Source: Bacillota bacterium (lineage in GTDB: Bacteria; Bacillota; Clostridia; Lachnospirales; Lachnospiraceae). Taken from it: a stretch of DNA of 64,000 bases. A model generated the notes under the pieces. The model did no database searches and had not been told where the DNA came from. It was given only the letters and a program-made list of their open reading frames with translations. How positions within the stretch are numbered: position 1 is the first letter of the stretch; each line of letters starts with the position of its first letter. Both the position numbers and the translations under genes were made by a program. Below are positions 46,312 through 55,897 of the stretch, piece by piece. Location of the stretch: positions 53,998 through 117,997 of the forward strand of contig JAEYLX010000070.1 in assembly GCA_023407575.1 (NCBI GenBank), written 5' to 3'.

Positions 46312-46757
46312 TTTGTAAATGCCACTTTCTAATAGATTTTGTATCCATTGTATCACTAGATTACAATAAGGTCTATAAAACATGGTAAATTGCTAGGATT
46401 TAAATCCTGGTCAGGAGTTAGGGGTGTAAAATGATATTTAAAACTTACCAGGCTTAGATTTTAATGTCACAAGGAGCAATATCCAGGCTGAATGACCTTG
46501 AATAACTTATATAATTAACTTTTAAAAAGAGATACAATTAATGATTGACATTTCTGGCTACCCTTGGTAACATATCTAACATATAATACATATTAATGAT
46601 ATATGCAACATATGATTTGGTGTAAAACACTTTTACATACGAAGTAGTGAACTGACACAGGGTGGATACATAATTGTGACAGAAGAGCAAAAGTAAATAA
46701 AAATGAAATATGTGCATGAGAATGAATCAACATAATGTTTTTAAGGGAGGATAATCT
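46312..46757. other. Intergenic region upstream of the sortase-anchored protein
   Basis: A 14-bp palindrome AGGATTTAAATCCT (near 46396) and a probable promoter (46545-46573) are visible. The spacer is otherwise AT-rich with no supported gene. A perfect GGGAGG ribosome site lies just before 46758. Confidence 0.5.
46545..46573 (+). promoter_or_regulatory. Candidate sigma-A promoter
   Basis: TTGACA (46545-46550), a 17-bp spacer and TAACAT (46568-46573), giving a leader of about 180 nt before the anchored-protein ATG. Confidence 0.55.
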
Positions 46758-48836
46758 ATGAAATCAGTTTTAAAAAGAGCTACCGTGGGAATTATTGCTT
46801 TGGCTCTCGTTCTTACTACGTTATTCGATGTAACCGCTTCAGCAGCTTCACAATATTCGGGAGCTTATCCCTGGAGTAAGGTTAAGGGGGGAACCACCGG
46901 AGATTATATCGCAGACTCATACTATAACGTATCTTCAGGTCATGTTTTTGAATCAGTAACGCAAGAACGTCTGCTGGATATCTTAAGCAGCAAAGGTAAT
47001 TACTACATCGTATTTGCAAGCCCTAAGAACTCATCCAGTCAAGCGGCTATCAGTGCTATTAATGCACAGGCAAAAAAAGATGGAATTACTAAAATTTATC
47101 ACTTTGATCCATTTGTTGATGGTGACCAAATTGACATCACAGACAAAGATACCGTTTTTAAGACTTCAAATGGAACTTCCTTAAATCAATTATGGACCAG
47201 AATAACAGAGTTACTTCCAGATGCTGAACCAATCACAAGTTATGTATCCAGTGACACTTTACTTTTCTCCTTTAACAGAGAGAGCGCTTCAAAAATCAGT
47301 GCATCTTTCAACGTAAAAGCAAATGCAGGATTTGACCAAACAGCTGCGGCTGAAGGCATTGCCAAAGTATTTCGTGGGGGCAGCAGTGAAGGCAGTGTTG
47401 TTTCCTCCAGCGTAAGAAGTGATTTTGATTTCTTTAAGAGAGTATATAATGCTTCAGCAACTTATTTCAATTACAATGGTGGTGTTCCAGATGCACAAGG
47501 TAACAGAACTGGTGCTACAACCACAGAGATATTTACAGATGCAGATGAAGACGGATTTGTATTCCATCAAGTAAACTTTGTTGAACTTGTTAACATCTTA
47601 AATTCTCCTGGTGAACATGTGATTTTCTTTGGAGCTTCCTGGTGCCATAACACACAGGCAATCATCGGTAGTGTTGCAAAAAAGGCTAAAGAATACGGAC
47701 ATAAGACAGTTTATGTATATGACACAACGGTAGGTAACCAGTTAACCTTTGGAACTGGTGCTGACATTGATAAAGTAACAGCCTCCTCCAGTGCCTTTAA
47801 TTCACGAAATAGTGTTAATACAACCACAGGCAATGGTAATATCAGTTATCTTTATGGTGAGCTTGCGAAATACTTAGGAAACTTCACCACAGAAAATAAC
47901 TCCAAGCAAAACAACAGCATTTCCTATTATCCAAATGGTGATTTAGATGGTGCAGCAACAGCAACAGCCCCATGGTTAACCGGAACTGATTTAAATGCCA
48001 GACGTTTACAGCTTCCATTCTTGATTAGCTTTAATAAAGATAAAGCTGACCCTGTAACAAAACAATGGTTACACAAAAATGTAGCAAACGACGGAACTTA
48101 TACAGAATACATGCTTGAACTTGCTTGGGTTCTAAAGACTCCAAATGCATTAACAGCAGCAGGTGCTGTAGATGGTCTTACTAAAGTTGATTTTGCAAGT
48201 GAAGCAGTGCAAGCGTTAGACGATGTACTTAAGTTAGATAGCAGTGTATCTCTTTCCCAAACTGACGCATATACCTTCCCAGCGACTACAGCTGATTATG
48301 CAGACCAAGAGGCATTTAGTGTAACAGTTAAAAATGAAGGTGGTTCTACCGGTAAACTTACTGTAGCATTATCCGGAACAGGAAGTGACAGCTTTACACT
48401 TTCTAAAACTTCAATTGATAGTTTGTTATTAGGAGACAGTGCTTCCTTTACAATTACTCCAAAGACAGGACTTACAGCTGGAACCTATACAGCAACTGTA
48501 ACTGTTAGTGGTAGCAATGGTATATCAGAAACTTTTGATGTAAGCTTTACTGTTAATGCAGAAGAGGTGGCTGAAGAAGTATCAGAAGAGCCTGTAAGCA
48601 CTGACGTTGAGGAAGATATAGACACAGTTGAGCCTGTAGATCAGCCAGTAGTTGATGAAGAAGTGGCTGAAGAGGAAGTGACTGGAGAAGAAGTAGTTGA
48701 CGAAGAGATAGTTGTTGAAATACCTAAGACTGGTGAAACTGGTTCCAGTGCAATTTGGCTATTACTTGGTGCCGCATCAACAATGGCAGCCGGAATTTAT
48801 GTAACTACTAAAAAACGTACGATCAAAACAAAATAA
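46758..48836 (+). CDS. Sortase-anchored protein with thioredoxin-like segments
   Basis: A 692-residue exported protein. A signal peptide (residues 1-31, ending ASA) is followed by two thioredoxin-fold-like segments: YYIVFASPKNSSSQAAISAI, then VIFFGASWCHNTQAIIGSVAKKAK (near residue 293) with a single Cys in a degenerate CxxC position (WCHN). Next come an Ig/ASPM-like beta domain (VTVKNEGGSTGKLTVALSGTG) and an acidic linker. The C-terminus is a cell-wall sorting signal: IPKTGE, a hydrophobic helix and a KKR tail, an LPXTG variant. GGGAGG precedes the ATG. The next genes encode a DAACS symporter and another surface protein, suggesting a wall-bound redox or thiol-capture unit linked to uptake. 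Confidence 0.8.
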   Translation: MKSVLKRATVGIIALALVLTTLFDVTASAASQYSGAYPWSKVKGGTTGDYIADSYYNVSSGHVFESVTQERLLDILSSKGNYYIVFASPKNSSSQAAISAINAQAKKDGITKIYHFDPFVDGDQIDITDKDTVFKTSNGTSLNQLWTRITELLPDAEPITSYVSSDTLLFSFNRESASKISASFNVKANAGFDQTAAAEGIAKVFRGGSSEGSVVSSSVRSDFDFFKRVYNASATYFNYNGGVPDAQGNRTGATTTEIFTDADEDGFVFHQVNFVELVNILNSPGEHVIFFGASWCHNTQAIIGSVAKKAKEYGHKTVYVYDTTVGNQLTFGTGADIDKVTASSSAFNSRNSVNTTTGNGNISYLYGELAKYLGNFTTENNSKQNNSISYYPNGDLDGAATATAPWLTGTDLNARRLQLPFLISFNKDKADPVTKQWLHKNVANDGTYTEYMLELAWVLKTPNALTAAGAVDGLTKVDFASEAVQALDDVLKLDSSVSLSQTDAYTFPATTADYADQEAFSVTVKNEGGSTGKLTVALSGTGSDSFTLSKTSIDSLLLGDSASFTITPKTGLTAGTYTATVTVSGSNGISETFDVSFTVNAEEVAEEVSEEPVSTDVEEDIDTVEPVDQPVVDEEVAEEEVTGEEVVDEEIVVEIPKTGETGSSAIWLLLGAASTMAAGIYVTTKKRTIKTK

Positions 48837-48934
48837 TCAATAAGCATTAAATAATATTTATGATTTAAATATGAGCTTTGGAACGATAAAGGTTAGAAGA
48901 AAATCAAGTCGAAAGACAGAAGATTAGACTATAG

Positions 48935-48967
48935 ATATCAGGAAATGCACAATGCGTTTCCTGATAT
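48935..48967 (+). terminator. Hairpin after the sortase-anchored gene
   Basis: An 11-bp stem ATATCAGGAAA (48935-48945) with TTTCCTGATAT (48957-48967) and an 11-nt loop, then TTCC. Moderate terminator. Confidence 0.6.
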
Positions 48968-49071
48968 TTCCTTGAAACTAGTTATTGTAATTGTCCTTAG
49001 GAACAGGGAAAGGGAACAAAGAGTGAATAGATTTTATAAATCCATCACTTTGTGTAGGAATGGAGAAAAAT

Positions 49072-50514
49072 ATGAATATTGATTGGCTATCCGCAGCAGC
49101 CTTGGCTGTTGTTCTTATATTTTATGTTATTATTTATAAATTGCAGAAAAAAGAAGTTAATTTTACCTATATTATATTAGGTTCCTTGGTAGTAGGGCTT
49201 GTGGTTGGATTTTTCTTCTCCGGTCATACCTCCTGGGTTATGCCGATTGGAAAAATCTACATTAGCACGTTGAATGCTATTGTTAGTCCATTAATTATTG
49301 TATCAATTCTTAGCAGTATAACCTCTTTGGGTTCAACAGCACAGTTAAAGGGTATCGGTGTCCGCTCTATTTTTTGGCTAATGATAACAACATTATTAGC
49401 GATACTTCTATCTGTTGGTTTAGGTTTGACTTTTGGTATCGGTCAGAACTCTTATCTTTCCTTAAATGGATTGGATGCACAAACCTTTGAAAGTAAGGTG
49501 GTACCATTTACACAGGTATTGGTTGGTTTCTTCCCTCGTAATATTGTTAGTGATATAGCGGAAGAAAACATTATTCCTATGATATTATTTACCGTTTTAA
49601 TTGCGGTATCTTATGTAGTAGTAGCAAGTAAAAACCGTGCTAAAGTGGTTATTTTTAAAAACTTTGTTGAAGCGGTGAAAGAAATTATATTTACAGCGGT
49701 GGATTTTATCATTGGTCTAACTCCTTACGCTGTTTTGGCACTGATTGTAACAGCTACAGGAAACGGTTTTAACCGTTCAGGCATTATGTGGTCTCTATTG
49801 GTTCTACTTATTGTATCCTTTATAGCCTTTGTCATTGATACATGGGTAATCAATGCAGTATTAATTAAAGCATTTGCAAAGGTTAGCCCTATAAAGTTTT
49901 TCCGCAAAATCGTACCGGCACAGGTTGTAGGATTTTCCACACAATCCAGTGCAGGAACCTTACCTATTACAACAGGTATCTTAACAAAGAAAATTGGAGT
50001 AGATGCTAAAGTAGCTAATTTTACAGCACCACTGGGAACAACAATTGGTATGCCAGGATGTGCCGGAATCTGGCCAGTTTTAGTTGCTATTTATGGCATA
50101 CATGGTTTGGGTATTAATTATGGAGTAAAAGATTACGTTTTATTAATAGTAATTAGCTTATTCGTTTCTCTTGGAACAGCAGGAGTACCTGGAACTGCAA
50201 CAATTACTACAGCAAGTGTTTTGACTGCAATGGGCTTGCCATTGGAACTTATTGTACTTACGATTCCTATTTCCGCTATTGCTGATACAGGTCGTACTGC
50301 CACCAATATAACTGGTGCTATTGTAGCTTCTACCATTGTTGGACGTCAGGAAAACAGTTTAAATGATAACATCTTTAACGATATTGAGACCTATGATTCC
50401 AGTGAGGATGAGGGAAATGGCGGTAGCAGTAACGATAATAATGGCGATAGTAAGGAAGAGGTAGCTACGACAACGGACGGGGAGGTACCTGTTGGAGCCG
50501 GATGTAGAATATAA
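49072..50514 (+). CDS. DAACS-family symporter, TcyP-like (dicarboxylate/amino acid or cystine transporter)
   Basis: A 480-residue multi-pass membrane protein of the SLC1/DAACS fold. The hallmark re-entrant loop FSTQSSAGTLPITTGIL and the second loop region GTTIGMPGCAGIWPV are present, followed by TAGVPGTATITTASVL and ADTGRTATNITGA. The overall pattern resembles TcyP-type cystine symporters more than GltP. A cystine or amino-acid substrate is inference. The last 40 residues are a charged tail rich in Asp, Ser and Gly. The start at 49072 follows GGAG by 6 nt. It lies between two surface proteins in the same direction. Confidence 0.85.
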   Translation: MNIDWLSAAALAVVLIFYVIIYKLQKKEVNFTYIILGSLVVGLVVGFFFSGHTSWVMPIGKIYISTLNAIVSPLIIVSILSSITSLGSTAQLKGIGVRSIFWLMITTLLAILLSVGLGLTFGIGQNSYLSLNGLDAQTFESKVVPFTQVLVGFFPRNIVSDIAEENIIPMILFTVLIAVSYVVVASKNRAKVVIFKNFVEAVKEIIFTAVDFIIGLTPYAVLALIVTATGNGFNRSGIMWSLLVLLIVSFIAFVIDTWVINAVLIKAFAKVSPIKFFRKIVPAQVVGFSTQSSAGTLPITTGILTKKIGVDAKVANFTAPLGTTIGMPGCAGIWPVLVAIYGIHGLGINYGVKDYVLLIVISLFVSLGTAGVPGTATITTASVLTAMGLPLELIVLTIPISAIADTGRTATNITGAIVASTIVGRQENSLNDNIFNDIETYDSSEDEGNGGSSNDNNGDSKEEVATTTDGEVPVGAGCRI

Positions 50515-50595
50515 GACTGAGGTTAATCAATCGTATATAGATACTTTCAAATGGTTTATAACCACCTCTGATTAAGAAAGGAAAAGGGAGATTTG

Positions 50596-52020
50596 ATGAT
50601 AACAAAAATTTTGAGTAAAAAACAATATAAAGTAAAGATAAAAAACGCAGCAAGAATAGGATTTTCCCTTATGGTTGCCTTTACCTTAACACTCGCTACA
50701 CCAATTGGACTTCAAAAGGCATCTGCAGCTCCGCTGGAAGACTGCGATCTGGATGGCTTCGATGATGCTACGGGTGTTCCTGTTCCATGGCCCGGTTATG
50801 ATGAAACAAAAGGGGATACTCCCGAAGGTCCTGGTGGTAGTGTAGCCCCTACCACAGCACCAAGTAGTTCTAACAATAATACTTCTGGAACTACAAGCGG
50901 TGGAACTACAGGCAGCACGAGTGGAAGCACCAACAATACAAGTGATAATTCCAGCAATACATCAAGTAATAGCACATCAGGCAATACGAACAATACTACA
51001 GCATCAGGAAGTACGAACACTTCCGGGAACAATGCTTCAAGTAACACCAATACCTCCACATCAGGAAGTAAAAACAATACCTCCTCCGGAAGCAAGAATA
51101 CAACAACTTCCGGAAACACTAGCACCAAAGGAAATACAACAACAAGTAATACCAACACTTCAAGTAACAGCAACACATCAAATAATACTTCTACAAGTGG
51201 TAGTAAGAATACTGCTTCAGGAAGTTCCAATAATACCTCTGCGGGTAGTGCTAATACTCCTGCTTCTGATAGTACATCTACACCTACGGAAAGCACAACG
51301 AATACATCAACAAGTAATTCGAATGGCTCAACCTCCAACAGTGGAGGTAGTGATAATAGTTCTAGCAATACAACTGACAATGTGGATTCCGTTACAACTG
51401 ATAATGGAGAGGTAGTTTCTACTGATCCGAATGCAGTGACTGATGATGCCACAGAAAGTACAGACCCTACCACAGTTGATGGTCAGGCAGAAGCTCCACA
51501 GAATGAAAATGAACAGGCAGCAGTAGGTTCAGAAACAGAATTCACTGAGGATGGCAGCGTTGTTGCTGAAGATATTAGCTCTATTATTAATACAAAGGGA
51601 GCGTTACAAATAACTGAGACAACAGGAAGTCTTATTCATGTTGGAAGTTCAGTTGTCATTACCGGTACTGGATTTATAGGGAATCTTGATAACCTGGAGA
51701 TTGAAATTCATTCTGATGGAAGACAGTTAGGTAATGTAACCTCCTTAGAGGATGGTTCTTTTGAAGCTCAAGTTAACATTCCTGAAGATCTGGCAACCGG
51801 AGCACATCACATTGTAGTTCTTTATCAAGGTCAAGAAATTACAAGCCAATTAATCGAAGTCGGACCGAAAGCAGCAGACAGTTTCATAGAAGCACTTACA
51901 GTAGGCTTTACGAAGGACAATAAGGGTCTGCTTCCTGGTCTTGTAATATTAGCAGGACTGTTAGGATTAGGTGCCTTGGTTTTTGTGGGCAGTGTGGTAG
52001 TAAAAAGTGGAAAGAAGTAA
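50596..52020 (+). CDS. Ser/Thr/Asn/Gly-rich surface protein with C-terminal membrane anchor
   Basis: A 474-residue exported protein. The signal peptide ends near residue 39 (QKASA). It is followed by a short Asp-rich segment DCDLDGFDD that looks like a calcium-binding loop, then about 210 residues of Ser, Thr, Asn and Gly in short varied repeats. A small beta domain follows (VVITGTGFIGNLDNLEIEIH, near residues 350-415) of the Ig/IPT sort, then a hydrophobic helix (LPGLVILAGLLGLGALVFVG) and a basic tail. No sorting motif is seen, so it is a membrane-anchored wall-spanning stalk. The start at 50596 follows GGGAG. Long shadow frames on both strands through the repeat are not genes. Confidence 0.8.
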   Translation: MITKILSKKQYKVKIKNAARIGFSLMVAFTLTLATPIGLQKASAAPLEDCDLDGFDDATGVPVPWPGYDETKGDTPEGPGGSVAPTTAPSSSNNNTSGTTSGGTTGSTSGSTNNTSDNSSNTSSNSTSGNTNNTTASGSTNTSGNNASSNTNTSTSGSKNNTSSGSKNTTTSGNTSTKGNTTTSNTNTSSNSNTSNNTSTSGSKNTASGSSNNTSAGSANTPASDSTSTPTESTTNTSTSNSNGSTSNSGGSDNSSSNTTDNVDSVTTDNGEVVSTDPNAVTDDATESTDPTTVDGQAEAPQNENEQAAVGSETEFTEDGSVVAEDISSIINTKGALQITETTGSLIHVGSSVVITGTGFIGNLDNLEIEIHSDGRQLGNVTSLEDGSFEAQVNIPEDLATGAHHIVVLYQGQEITSQLIEVGPKAADSFIEALTVGFTKDNKGLLPGLVILAGLLGLGALVFVGSVVVKSGKK

Positions 52021-52030
52021 AGCAAAGAAG

Positions 52031-52055
52031 TAAAGTAAAGTAAAGTAAAGTAAAG
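52031..52055 (+). repeat. TAAAG pentanucleotide microsatellite
   Basis: Five uninterrupted TAAAG copies begin 11 bp after the surface-protein stop, continued by imperfect copies. Confidence 0.8.
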
Positions 52056-52248
52056 TAGTAAAGCAAAGAAGAAAAAACATAGAAGTTAACATTGAAGTGT
52101 CAGATATATTGATATATGTTATTTAGATGTTAAAATAAGTTGCTTTCATGAGTATTAGAAAACTATTGATATTAAAAATTAAAGAAATTATCTTTTGTGA
52201 TGTCAAAGGATGAGCGTATGAATTAAGAAGGCTTAAAGTACGAATAGA

Positions 52249-52295
52249 GAACGAATAGAGAAATCCATTAGGGGGGGTCTCTATTCGTTCTTTTA
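52249..52295. terminator. Bidirectional hairpin between the surface-protein gene and the MerR gene
   Basis: A perfect 13-bp stem GAACGAATAGAGA (52249-52261) with 52278-52290. On the plus strand it is followed by TTTTAGG. The 52241-52250 sequence partly repeats the left arm. Confidence 0.7.
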
Positions 52296-52303
52296 GGATA
52301 TAA

Positions 52304-53122
52304 CTATTTCTTCTTAACAGGGAAGCAAACTTCAGTTACCAACTCATCGGGGTTGTTGGTTTGTGCTGGACTCACATGATAGATGGTAAACATCGCGCCA
52401 TTAAAATCATAATTATTGTCCCTTACCCAATTAGCAACTGCAAGATTCACAGAGGTAAGCTGGGCATAACTTCCTTTGTAGGTGGCAGAAGCAATTTGAA
52501 CAGCAGGAACGGTTTTAAATATAACATACTCAGTGTCTTGATAATTGCCCTGCACTGAAATCTGAATCTCAACATCCGGATCTATATCCTTGTGTTCTGT
52601 ATCATGAAAAACAGCAATGGTATTACAAGGGTTCGCGTATTGTACATTCTGTGGAGCTAACTCCTTCATAAGCTGCTCCCAAAGGATACCTTCTTTCTCA
52701 TATGAGGGTATAATTTTTCTTAGGCTTGCCACATATCTTTGTGGCATCTCTGTAAGTATTACTGTGTGTTCCATTCCATTCTCATCCTTTCCAATTAGGT
52801 TAATGGTTGTTTCAAGAAGGAGTAGTTGTTGGCTGATGCTTTCTTTCTGCTCGTTTATTTCTGCTTGCTTTAAAAGAAGATACTTTTTGAAAGCGTGTGG
52901 ATCATGGTAGGTTTTTAGTATTTCAGCTGTTACTGACAGACTGAACCCCATATCCTTTAACGCTCGTATTTTGCTGGCAAGAGGTAGTTGTACTTCGCTG
53001 TAATACCGATATCCAGTAAAGTCATCCACGCTTTCCGGAACCAGCAAACCAAGTTCATCATAATGCCTCAGCATACGAATACTAATTCTTGATAGTTTTG
53101 AAAAATCTCCTATTTTTAACAT
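52304..53122 (-). CDS. MerR-family regulator with GyrI-like effector-binding domain
   Basis: A 272-residue BmrR/BltR-type regulator. Residues 1-70 are the MerR wing-HTH (IGDFSKLSRISIRMLRHYDELGLL; YRYYSEVQL). A dimerisation coiled coil follows (about 75-125). The C-terminal half is a GyrI/SoxS-like effector domain (ILTEMPQRYVASLRK; VVPAVQIASATYKGSYAQL-like order). Members sense drug-like or hydrophobic ligands and activate efflux genes. No transporter is adjacent, so the target is unknown. Gene ends at a strong hairpin. Confidence 0.87.
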   Translation of the reverse strand: MLKIGDFSKLSRISIRMLRHYDELGLLVPESVDDFTGYRYYSEVQLPLASKIRALKDMGFSLSVTAEILKTYHDPHAFKKYLLLKQAEINEQKESISQQLLLLETTINLIGKDENGMEHTVILTEMPQRYVASLRKIIPSYEKEGILWEQLMKELAPQNVQYANPCNTIAVFHDTEHKDIDPDVEIQISVQGNYQDTEYVIFKTVPAVQIASATYKGSYAQLTSVNLAVANWVRDNNYDFNGAMFTIYHVSPAQTNNPDELVTEVCFPVKKK

Positions 53123-53326
53123 GATTTATTTCCTCACATATGTGTTTTTCTTGAGCTCATTTACAGTATAGAGTATACCATAATGGTAGAGTCAATAGGT
53201 TTTTTTGCAAATAAAAATTTAATACATTTTGTTATATTCGTAGGTGAAAAAACTTGTCGAAAATTAGGAATTAGCATACAATAATACTAAGTAGACAAAT
53301 GAAAGAGAGTTGTGAAATAATTCATA

Positions 53327-55159
53327 ATGAAGAAAATTTTAAGAAATAAGATTTATATTAATGCGTTTAAGTTGATTTTTCATAATATCATATCCCTATT
53401 AATAGGTCAGGGTGGATTGCTTCTGTTGTTCTTTGCAGTCCTGACGCCACTTATATCGTATATTTATCATTTTACATTAAAGGTTACGGGCTTTCGTTAT
53501 GTCACAGTGCATAATATGGGAAGCTTCTTGTTAAATCCCGTATCCATCCTTATGTTAATCTTATTATTTTATATAATTGGATTATTTCTACTGATTGAAA
53601 TATACTACCTCATTATTTTCTTTGGACAATTGGAGGAGCAAAAGAAGGTAAAGGTATATTGGGTTGTTTTACAAGCCTTGTATAAGGTTCTTTTAAGTTT
53701 ACCCAAGGGGAATATCAGATTAATACCTGCGGCCTGGAGTACTCTCTGCATCTTTAACTTACCTTTATTTGCCTTTGTTCTATATAAAAACCGCATGATT
53801 CGTTTTGTGGCAGACGAGGTTCCAGATAATATTTTCAGGTTATTCATCTTCGTTATCATCATTGGTCTAATATGTCTTCTCTTATTTAGGAGGGCATTTA
53901 TTTATCATAACTTTTTGCTGGAAAATAAGACTTATCCCGAAGCTTCTAAGTTGGGGAAAGATAGAAAAGCAAATAAACCTCTACGGACATTTCTATATTT
54001 TATAGGGTGGAACTTTTTTATTCTGCTTGTGGTTGCTGCTCTGTACTTGTTTATTACAGCGGTCACTATGATATTTGTTTCGGGCACTTTTGATAAGCAA
54101 AAGGCAATCACCATGTTTATTTTCCTCAATGAAAATATGCAGGTTTATCTGATAACTTTTATATTTCTTATTTGTACTATTGGTAATCTGGCCTTATATA
54201 CTCATTTATTTTACTTCTTTCAATTAAAGACAGATGAAAATGTAGAACTACCTGAGAACCTATCCTTTTATAAAAATAATATAAAAACCAGATCCTTTAA
54301 GAAGGTGTTAATAACAACCTTATTAATATTGGTTGCAATTAACCTATATTTCTTTGCAAAGATCTTAAGAAATGGTTCTCCTCTGGAATATATGAACCTG
54401 GATAATCTTAAAGTGACTTCTCACCGAGGCTTCTCTCATGACATACCGGAGAATACAATCCCGGCAATTGATAAAGCAATTGACGAGGGAGCGGATTATG
54501 TGGAAGTAGATGTGAGAGTGACAAAGGACGGAGTTCCAGTTCTGCTTCATGACAGCAGTTTAAAACGGACCACGGGGTTAAAAAAGAATATATATGATAC
54601 GACATATGAGGAAGTGGCAGAGCTGGACGCTGGTGTATGGATGGATGAGAGCTTTGCTGGTACCAAAATACCAACACTGCAGGAGGTTCTGGAAAATTGT
54701 AAAGGTAGAGTATTGCTCAATCTGGATCTTAAATATCGAAACGAAGAGGAAGGGCTGACAGAGAAGGTCGTTGCCTTGATTGAAGAGTATGAAATGGTGT
54801 GGCAGTGTGTTATCACCTCCACCAGTTTAAAATGTCTAGAAGAGGTAAAGGAGTTAAACCCTGATATAAGAACAGGATACATCACCTATCAGCTCTATTC
54901 AGGGTTGATTGAGAATGAAGCAGTAGACTTCTTCAGTATGAAGTCCAACCTGATAACTAAGAACATTCTTGGGACTATACATGATAATGGCAAGGAGCTC
55001 ATTGTGTGGACGGTGAATTCTAAAACAGAGATAGAGCGTCTTAGAAGAATTGGAGTGGACAATATCATTACCGATAATCCAGCTTATGCGAAGCAGGTGC
55101 TGTATCAGAGCGAGTCGGATTGGTATTTTGTGACGTTGTTGAAGATTATGCGGGAGTAG
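53327..55159 (+). CDS. Membrane-bound glycerophosphodiester phosphodiesterase
   Basis: A 610-residue protein. The first 350 residues hold about eight membrane helices of the GDPD membrane domain. The rest is an extracytoplasmic or cytosolic GDPD catalytic domain with SHRGFSHDIPENTIPA (catalytic His and Glu), EVDVRVTKDGVPVLLHD (metal ligands and second His), and LNLDLKY. The enzyme releases glycerol 3-phosphate from glycerophosphodiesters, in this architecture possibly acting on lipid or teichoic acid breakdown. The ribosome site before the ATG is weak (AAAGAGAG lies about 19 nt away). Confidence 0.9.
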   Translation: MKKILRNKIYINAFKLIFHNIISLLIGQGGLLLLFFAVLTPLISYIYHFTLKVTGFRYVTVHNMGSFLLNPVSILMLILLFYIIGLFLLIEIYYLIIFFGQLEEQKKVKVYWVVLQALYKVLLSLPKGNIRLIPAAWSTLCIFNLPLFAFVLYKNRMIRFVADEVPDNIFRLFIFVIIIGLICLLLFRRAFIYHNFLLENKTYPEASKLGKDRKANKPLRTFLYFIGWNFFILLVVAALYLFITAVTMIFVSGTFDKQKAITMFIFLNENMQVYLITFIFLICTIGNLALYTHLFYFFQLKTDENVELPENLSFYKNNIKTRSFKKVLITTLLILVAINLYFFAKILRNGSPLEYMNLDNLKVTSHRGFSHDIPENTIPAIDKAIDEGADYVEVDVRVTKDGVPVLLHDSSLKRTTGLKKNIYDTTYEEVAELDAGVWMDESFAGTKIPTLQEVLENCKGRVLLNLDLKYRNEEEGLTEKVVALIEEYEMVWQCVITSTSLKCLEEVKELNPDIRTGYITYQLYSGLIENEAVDFFSMKSNLITKNILGTIHDNGKELIVWTVNSKTEIERLRRIGVDNIITDNPAYAKQVLYQSESDWYFVTLLKIMRE

Positions 55160-55510
55160 GGTGGGAGCATAGTCGGGAATTTGCATAAAATAGAAAGTTA
55201 TTTGAATGATACTAAAGCGTTTGTTTATATAATTATCCATGTAAATACAAATAGCCATCGGTTGAATATATCGGTGGCTATTTGTATTAGTCTGTATTAT
55301 CTATATTTTTCAATATACATCATTTACATAAATTTTTACAGGCTTTATTAATTAATAATAATCATTGCATCATAGGAGTATTATTCCAATTTCATTATAT
55401 ATAATTCCTTATAATGTATATTTTGTGATTCGTATGCCTCAAACGCTATTGTTGATAGATATAATAAAATGTATCGTTAATAGTAGGAGTACAGGAGGAA
55501 GTTACATAAA
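55160..55510. other. 351-bp intergenic region between GDPD and a small XRE regulator
   Basis: Contains the hairpin at 55244-55288 and the promoter side of the XRE gene; otherwise AT-rich, with no supported ORF. Confidence 0.5.
55244..55288 (+). terminator. 17-bp hairpin after GDPD
   Basis: AATACAAATAGCCATCG (55244-55260) pairs with 55272-55288 with one G-T type wobble. T-run is poor (TATTAG). Confidence 0.65.
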
Positions 55511-55855
55511 ATGAATGATGTTTCTAAGATAATTGGGGATAGAATAAGAATATTAAGAAATAGTAAAGGTCTTAGCATAGAAGAATTAGCTCATAGAGCA
55601 GATATCAGTAATACGCACTTAGGGCATATAGAGCGTGGAGATAGAAGCCCTACAGTAGAAATGTTGGGAAAAATAGTTGTTGCTCTTGATATTTCATTTG
55701 TGGATTTATTTAATGATTTGCCAATGCCTAAGGGTGAAAATGATAATGTGTTATCGCTACTGATTAATAGGCTAAATACCTTAAACGTCAGTGAACAGAA
55801 AATTGTATTAGATATAATTGAAAATCTGTTTAAATTGGCGAAAAGTCAATTATAA
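55511..55855 (+). CDS. Small XRE-family HTH regulator
   Basis: A 114-residue protein. Residues 5-65 are a Cro/C1-type HTH (IGDRIRILRNSKGLSIEELAH; ISNTHLGHIERGDRSPTVEML). The remaining helical tail probably dimerises. No effector domain. AGGAGG precedes the ATG by 12 nt, and a terminator follows. The gene stands alone, so its target is not evident; such regulators are common in accessory regions and near prophages. Confidence 0.9.
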   Translation: MNDVSKIIGDRIRILRNSKGLSIEELAHRADISNTHLGHIERGDRSPTVEMLGKIVVALDISFVDLFNDLPMPKGENDNVLSLLINRLNTLNVSEQKIVLDIIENLFKLAKSQL

Positions 55856-55858
55856 GAT

Positions 55859-55897
55859 AAAGGAAGTTTTCAGTAATAACTGTCAGCTTCCTTTTTT
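55859..55897 (+). terminator. Terminator of the small XRE gene
   Basis: AAAGGAAG (55859-55866) pairs with CTTCCTTT (55887-55894), with an inner CAGT/ACTG stem, and TTTTTTA follows. Confidence 0.8.

Noticed and set aside
50796..51473. 225-residue minus-strand frame and 171-residue plus-strand frame (50900-51415) over the surface-protein gene
   Set aside because: They arise from the Ser/Thr/Asn codon repeats of the real gene; low-complexity Leu/Val-rich or Gln/Ile-rich translations have no start site support.
54408..55258. Several 60-119-residue minus-strand frames over the GDPD gene and its 3' end
   Set aside because: They overlap the catalytic domain on the opposite strand and have no family signature.
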